Shown here: one piece after another, positions 43,794 through 47,229 of the stretch
Layout of the letters: the number at the start of each line of letters is the position of its first letter
How positions within the stretch are numbered: position 1 is the first letter of the stretch
DNA from: an uncultured Mailhella sp.
Lineage (GTDB): Bacteria > Desulfobacterota > Desulfovibrionia > Desulfovibrionales > Desulfovibrionaceae
Reading direction: 5' to 3'
DNA length: 47,229 nucleotides
Assembly (NCBI RefSeq): GCF_947631555.1
Contig: NZ_CANRLT010000009.1
Span: 1 to 47,229 of the forward strand
The notes under the pieces: generated by a model
Databases searched by the model: none
Told to the model about the DNA's origin: nothing
What the model saw: the letters and a program-made list of their open reading frames with translations, nothing else
Translations under genes and position numbers: made by a program

Positions 43794-44242
43794 GGACGCG
43801 CCTCGCGGACGTGGGTGAAATGGTGCTCCGGTGCGGCTTCGATGGCCGTCAAAGAGCAGGAGCTTTGAAGCACGCCCCGTGAGGAGCGCAGTCTGTCGGC
43901 AAGCCGAGTCACTTCAGCACAGGGGCCTCGCAGAGCCAGCGTTTCCAGACAGTGATGTTCGTCCATGTGGACGTGCAGAGAGGCGATGACCATGCCGTGG
44001 GCTTCGTGCTGGAGCGCAGTGAGCCGCCCGGGAAGGTCGTTCTCGTGATGGTCATAGACCAGGGTGAGTACGCCCGCCACGGGAGCATCGGGAGCGGAAG
44101 TGATCTTTTCCGCCAGTTCGCGGCGCAAAGCGTGCCGCAATGCCTCGGAACGATTGGTGAAGCCCCTTTCCTGGCTCAGTTCATCGAAGGCCGCCAGAAG
44201 ATCGCGCTCCAGAGAAACACCGAATCGAACAAGATCGCTCAT
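43790..44242 (-). CDS. nikR: Nickel-responsive repressor
   Basis: 150 aa from the ATG at 44242, with GGAGCC upstream; an in-frame ATG four codons earlier is poorer. Ribbon-helix-helix DNA-binding domain at 1-45 ([37 protein letters not shown]). The ACT-like metal domain has the high-affinity nickel ligand pattern H...HxH...C ([23 protein letters not shown]). Represses nickel uptake genes when nickel is sufficient. No nickel transporter lies in the window; it is instead fused by overlap to folE2. Confidence 0.93.
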   Translation of the reverse strand: MSDLVRFGVSLERDLLAAFDELSQERGFTNRSEALRHALRRELAEKITSAPDAPVAGVLTLVYDHHENDLPGRLTALQHEAHGMVIASLHVHMDEHHCLETLALRGPCAEVTRLADRLRSSRGVLQSSCSLTAIEAAPEHHFTHVREARP

Positions 44243-44315
44243 GACCGGCTCCATAGGAAAAAAAGAAGGGCGCAGGGCGAACCGCCTGAACAAGCCCGCT
44301 TTTCGTTTTTCGTTC

Positions 44316-44339
44316 GCATACGTCAGACGAAGCATACGT
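44316..44339. promoter_or_regulatory. Direct repeat GCATACGT x2, candidate NikR operator
   Basis: GCATACGT occurs at 44316-44323 and again at 44332-44339, 16 nt apart, about 75 nt upstream of nikR. The known E. coli NikR operator half site is GTATGA in inverted orientation. Here the halves (GTATGC on the minus strand) are direct repeats, so the match is partial. Confidence 0.35.
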
Positions 44340-44452
44340 TTTTTTACGGGACTTGGAAAGAGTGCGGCAAAGCCTGGCCCCCGACAGGGAATGCAAAAAG
44401 ATATATCACACCTGTGCCTGTGCGTTTTCAGCTTCCGGGAAGAAAAATAAAA

Positions 44453-44489
44453 AAGGACGGTTCTCTCCGCATTAAAAGGAACCGTCCTT
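44453..44489 (-). terminator. Terminator of the FrhB/pyruvyl-transferase gene
   Basis: AAGGACGGTTC and GAACCGTCCTT form a perfect 11-bp stem. On the minus strand they are followed by TTTTTATTTTTC. It lies 47 nt past the stop at 44537. Confidence 0.88.
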
Positions 44490-44536
44490 ACCCCCATCCG
44501 TTAATAAATTTGTAGGATTTTATACTAAGGAACTGT

Positions 44537-46873
44537 TTATATCTGCCCTTTAGTTTTTGACAATACTTTTAATTTTTGAAGTTTTTCTTTATACATGAGT
44601 GCTTTTTCAGTGTATCTATGTTTATATATAAAATTTTTACATATTCTATATTTCCAGTAATTAATAAAAGTAATCATTTTATTATTTAACAAATTGGAAA
44701 ATTCTTTTTTTAATTTTATTCCAGTTTGTATTCTTTCCACATCAATATTCATAATATTAAGAAGTTCAGCCGTTTCATAAGGTTCCTCTCTGTCTTTTTT
44801 AAGAGCATTTTTCAACCATGTTCTAGATCGTTCAATTTCTTTTTGAAGATTTACATTGGCTTCAGTCCAGTCAATATCCTGAAAAAGAATCTCTTTCTTT
44901 CTATTAAATTCCGAGGCATCATAAAGAAATCGATTCATCATGCCAGTAACGAGAAAAAGAGTCTTAAAACGGTTTAGTTCGCAGTCATCATTTTTTATAG
45001 TAATAAACTTCTTATTAAATATAGTTGCAAAACATGATCCATGAAAACTATCAGTTATCAATATATTACAATTTTTAATATAATAAAGCCAACTTTCAAC
45101 AGATGAGTTTCCTGCTATATCTATAGATTTTGTATTATAATATTTTTCAACATCTTCTACAATATCCATCTTGGCTTTATTTGGGCAAAGAAAATAATAG
45201 GCAATAAAATTTTTTTCTGTTCGAAATGAATCATCAGCCAGCTTTTCATAGAAATTTTTGTCAAGGAGAAAAACAGGATCGAGTACTTGAGTACCTTCAA
45301 TTCCAAATTCTTCATTCAAATATGTAACACCCTCATTTTCACGAACAGAGATCGCGTCAAATCTTGAAAGCCAGAGCTTTCTTAAGCGCAGTTGTTCTTC
45401 TGGCCCTTCAAAGGAAACTTCCGGTCCAAACGAGGTGGCATAGCTTATTTTTCTGTTTTTTCCATCCACAAAATTTAAAAACATATGTCCATATGGCCAT
45501 ATTCTAAAATCCCATCTCCAAAGTTGATCGCTGCCGACCACGAAAATCCCATACTCGTCATTGAGCGAAGCGAGTGTCTCCTCATTAACCCGCCTAGTTA
45601 GGCTAAGCCTTTTTTCTGCAAACTTTCTACCTAAGCCATAATCCTTGTATACGTCTACAGGAGTAAAATTGATCGCCTGGCAATGGTAGCCCAAGGCTGT
45701 TATCGCTTTATTGAGTGCATAGTTCGTAAGAATTGCTCCTCGATTACAGTTCCAGATCCATCCTAGTACTGCGACATCATAGGTATGATTCTCAATTCTT
45801 GATAGAGTTTCATTAAAACCAAGATCGTCAATCTGTTTATTGAAAATATCTATATCCTTGTGCTGTGGAAAATTTCCAGATAGACCTCCGTTGTGTGACA
45901 CAGCTTTACGCGTAGACAATTTTTTATGGATTCGGCATCTTTTTTTAAAGGATTGTACGATACCTTCCCCTTTGGCTGTGTTCGTGAGGACACAACTCGT
46001 CCCCTGGCTATCGTCAAGATGCGGAAAATGCTTTCCAATACCCCAAAAATCACCAATAGAAATATCTCCCTGCCTATGCAAAGCATGATATCGACAGTGG
46101 CTGCAGGGTTCATTTTTTAGCAAGCCAAGTCCATATGCCTTCATAAACAAAGTCAAGAAGTTCTCTTCGGGATGCTTCTCTGTGGTAATTACTGTATAAG
46201 AAGATGTCCACCCCCTGATTTTGCTTCGGAAATTGACTGACGTAATCTTTTCACCGGCACAGTTATCTTCCAGAAATTTCCTGTAGATTTTAGGAGAGGA
46301 TATCGTGGCACAAAAAAGATCAACGAGCAGAAGGTTCTCGTAATCCTTCTGCAAAAAGCTTCTGAGGCCAGCGACTTGGCAGGGCACACCAGAGAAAACG
46401 ATGAATGCGCCCTTTTGCAAAAGCTCCTTGATGGTTCTATAAAAATCTTCTGCAACAAAACTCTGTACATATTTCGAACGTCGCAGTTTATCAAGGTCGT
46501 GCAGATTATTGATCAGGATATGATGGACGTTCCAGGAACCGTCAAACGCCGCTCCCGCAATGTATATCTCTTCCCCCTTGTATCGACCGTACCATTCTTC
46601 GACAATGAGACTGAAGGCTCCACCCGACGAAGACACATAGCGTAGGTCATTATCTGCCTGCACTGCAAAGCATTTTTGCTTGCCAATCTGAAACGGTACT
46701 GTCGTCATTTCCGGGCAAATCTTTTCGCACAGTTCGCAGTTAGTGCATTTTTCCGTATCAATAACAGGATGATAGTAGCCAGCCTCGTTCTCCCGCATGG
46801 TGATTGCGCGGGCAGGACAGCCGTTGGCACAGGCCGCGCAGCCTGTACAGCTCTTGAATTCGGAAACTATCAT
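44537..46873 (-). CDS. Fusion of F420-hydrogenase-beta (FrhB)-like iron-sulfur protein and polysaccharide pyruvyl transferase
   Basis: 778 aa. Residues 1-60 carry two [4Fe-4S] motifs (CTGCAACANGCP; CTNCELCEKICP). Residues about 65-350 are FrhB-like (RYVSSSGGAFSLI; FSGVPCQVAGLRSFL; CSHCRYHALHRQGDISIGDFWG). From about 370 a polysaccharide pyruvyl transferase domain follows (DVAVLGWIWNCNRGAILTNYALNKAI; FVVGSDQLWRWDF; NCNILITDSFHGSCFATIF), then about 150 residues of helical tail. Enzymes of the second type add pyruvate ketals to surface sugars, and the FrhB-like type is often a neighbour in polysaccharide loci. Here both are one chain. AT-rich compared with the core genes, so perhaps acquired. 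No other glycan gene is visible. Confidence 0.85.
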   Translation of the reverse strand: MIVSEFKSCTGCAACANGCPARAITMRENEAGYYHPVIDTEKCTNCELCEKICPEMTTVPFQIGKQKCFAVQADNDLRYVSSSGGAFSLIVEEWYGRYKGEEIYIAGAAFDGSWNVHHILINNLHDLDKLRRSKYVQSFVAEDFYRTIKELLQKGAFIVFSGVPCQVAGLRSFLQKDYENLLLVDLFCATISSPKIYRKFLEDNCAGEKITSVNFRSKIRGWTSSYTVITTEKHPEENFLTLFMKAYGLGLLKNEPCSHCRYHALHRQGDISIGDFWGIGKHFPHLDDSQGTSCVLTNTAKGEGIVQSFKKRCRIHKKLSTRKAVSHNGGLSGNFPQHKDIDIFNKQIDDLGFNETLSRIENHTYDVAVLGWIWNCNRGAILTNYALNKAITALGYHCQAINFTPVDVYKDYGLGRKFAEKRLSLTRRVNEETLASLNDEYGIFVVGSDQLWRWDFRIWPYGHMFLNFVDGKNRKISYATSFGPEVSFEGPEEQLRLRKLWLSRFDAISVRENEGVTYLNEEFGIEGTQVLDPVFLLDKNFYEKLADDSFRTEKNFIAYYFLCPNKAKMDIVEDVEKYYNTKSIDIAGNSSVESWLYYIKNCNILITDSFHGSCFATIFNKKFITIKNDDCELNRFKTLFLVTGMMNRFLYDASEFNRKKEILFQDIDWTEANVNLQKEIERSRTWLKNALKKDREEPYETAELLNIMNIDVERIQTGIKLKKEFSNLLNNKMITFINYWKYRICKNFIYKHRYTEKALMYKEKLQKLKVLSKTKGQI

Positions 46874-47122
46874 TTCATTCTCCCGTGCAATATAGCTGTT
46901 AGAAGAATACTACGCTCACCAATAAGGCGTCCTTCATCGCCAGACACTCTGTTGACGAACAGGGGTGCCAAGAGCAGGTAGCCAGTTTTAATCTGTTGAA
47001 ATAATTAAATTTTTATAAACGAAGACTGTTAATGAAAAAAGGGGATCTGAGAGACACTGACTTTTATAATGACAAATGTTTGAAATTATGCTATCCTTCA
47101 AAAAAAAACGGAGGATACCGAG
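46874..47122. other. Intergenic region to the insertion sequence
   Basis: No gene is seen. The region from about 47040 (GGGGATCTGAGAGACACTGA) to the transposase start may include the left end of the insertion sequence, but its partner end lies outside the window. Confidence 0.4.
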
Positions 47123-47229
47123 ATGCATTGCCGGAAATGTGGTTCTGAGGCATTTGTTAAAAATGGGTTTGTCGCTGGAGTTCAACGTTATAAATGTAAG
47201 GAATGTGGATTCCAGTTTACGCGGGAAAC
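47123..47229 (+). mobile_element. Insertion sequence transposase, N-terminal zinc-ribbon part (cut by window edge)
   Basis: Starting at the ATG at 47123 after CGGAGG, the frame reads MHCRKCGSEAFVKNGFVAG followed by QRYKCKECGFQFTRE. This is the CxxC...CxxC zinc ribbon found at the start of IS1-type and related transposases (InsA-like). The frame is open at the right edge. Confidence 0.8.

Noticed and set aside
41034..43868. 944-codon open frame on the plus strand
   Set aside because: Antisense to putP and folE2; Gly/Asp/His-rich text typical of shadow translation.
1..47229. CRISPR arrays, rRNA and tRNA genes
   Set aside because: No regularly spaced short repeats, rRNA segments or convincing tRNA cloverleafs were seen on either strand by reading.

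Overview
The window looks like accessory, metabolically rich DNA from a strictly anaerobic Desulfovibrionaceae-type bacterium (Desulfovibrio/Bilophila relatives). Reasons: a CutC choline lyase with the long N-terminal extension and residue pattern of the Desulfovibrio enzyme, glycyl-radical microcompartment genes, two TRAP operons, AprA/AprB-like flavoprotein and ferredoxin pairs, sigma-54 enhancer-binding regulators, and many 4Fe-4S proteins. This is inferred from gene content; no rRNA or tRNA gene is present to confirm it.

Layout. (1) 1-940: remnants of a mobile element, including a broken DUF927 ATPase. (2) 960-9815: a minus-strand operon dctP - fused dctQM - ferredoxin - flavoprotein - ferredoxin - flavoprotein. 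It is preceded by a near-perfect sigma-54 promoter and a divergent sigma-54 activator. This is the best candidate here for an undescribed catabolic or respiratory system. (3) 10189-12673: a minus-strand operon of a DMT transporter, a small protein and a secreted phosphorylcholine-phosphatase-like HAD enzyme. (4) 13347-23015: a plus-strand choline-fermentation microcompartment operon. It has a MerR-type promoter, then BMC-T, acylating aldehyde dehydrogenase, CutC, CutD, BMC-H, a wrecked EutN/CcmL vertex gene, a PduT-like BMC-T, a small Cys protein, BMC-H, Fe-alcohol dehydrogenase and EutP. (5) 23130-26107: MerR regulator, PAS-sigma-54 regulator and SMR transporter. (6) 26461-31542: an OsmC / small protein / phosphodiesterase operon divergent from a BCCT transporter. 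The two sides have facing sigma-54 promoters around a perfect 24-bp palindrome. (7) 32198-39046: two amidohydrolase-fold paralogues that lack metal ligands, a TRAP operon with two DctPs, and a Crp/Fnr-type regulator, all more AT-rich. (8) 39047-41030: decayed DNA (DUF2726 fragment, broken lipoprotein gene) bracketed by a duplicated intergenic segment. (9) 41046-46873: putP, folE2-nikR, and a large FrhB/pyruvyl-transferase fusion. (10) From 47123: the start of an insertion-sequence transposase cut by the window edge.

How the parts work together. Secreted HAD phosphatase, and possibly the phosphodiesterase, would release choline. The BCCT carrier (and perhaps the DMT or SMR proteins) would move choline or quaternary amines. 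CutC, activated by CutD, would split choline into trimethylamine and acetaldehyde. The aldehyde dehydrogenase and alcohol dehydrogenase would dismutate acetaldehyde to acetyl-CoA and ethanol inside a shell of two BMC-H and two BMC-T proteins. No intact pentamer gene is visible, so the shell must borrow one from elsewhere or be open at the vertices.
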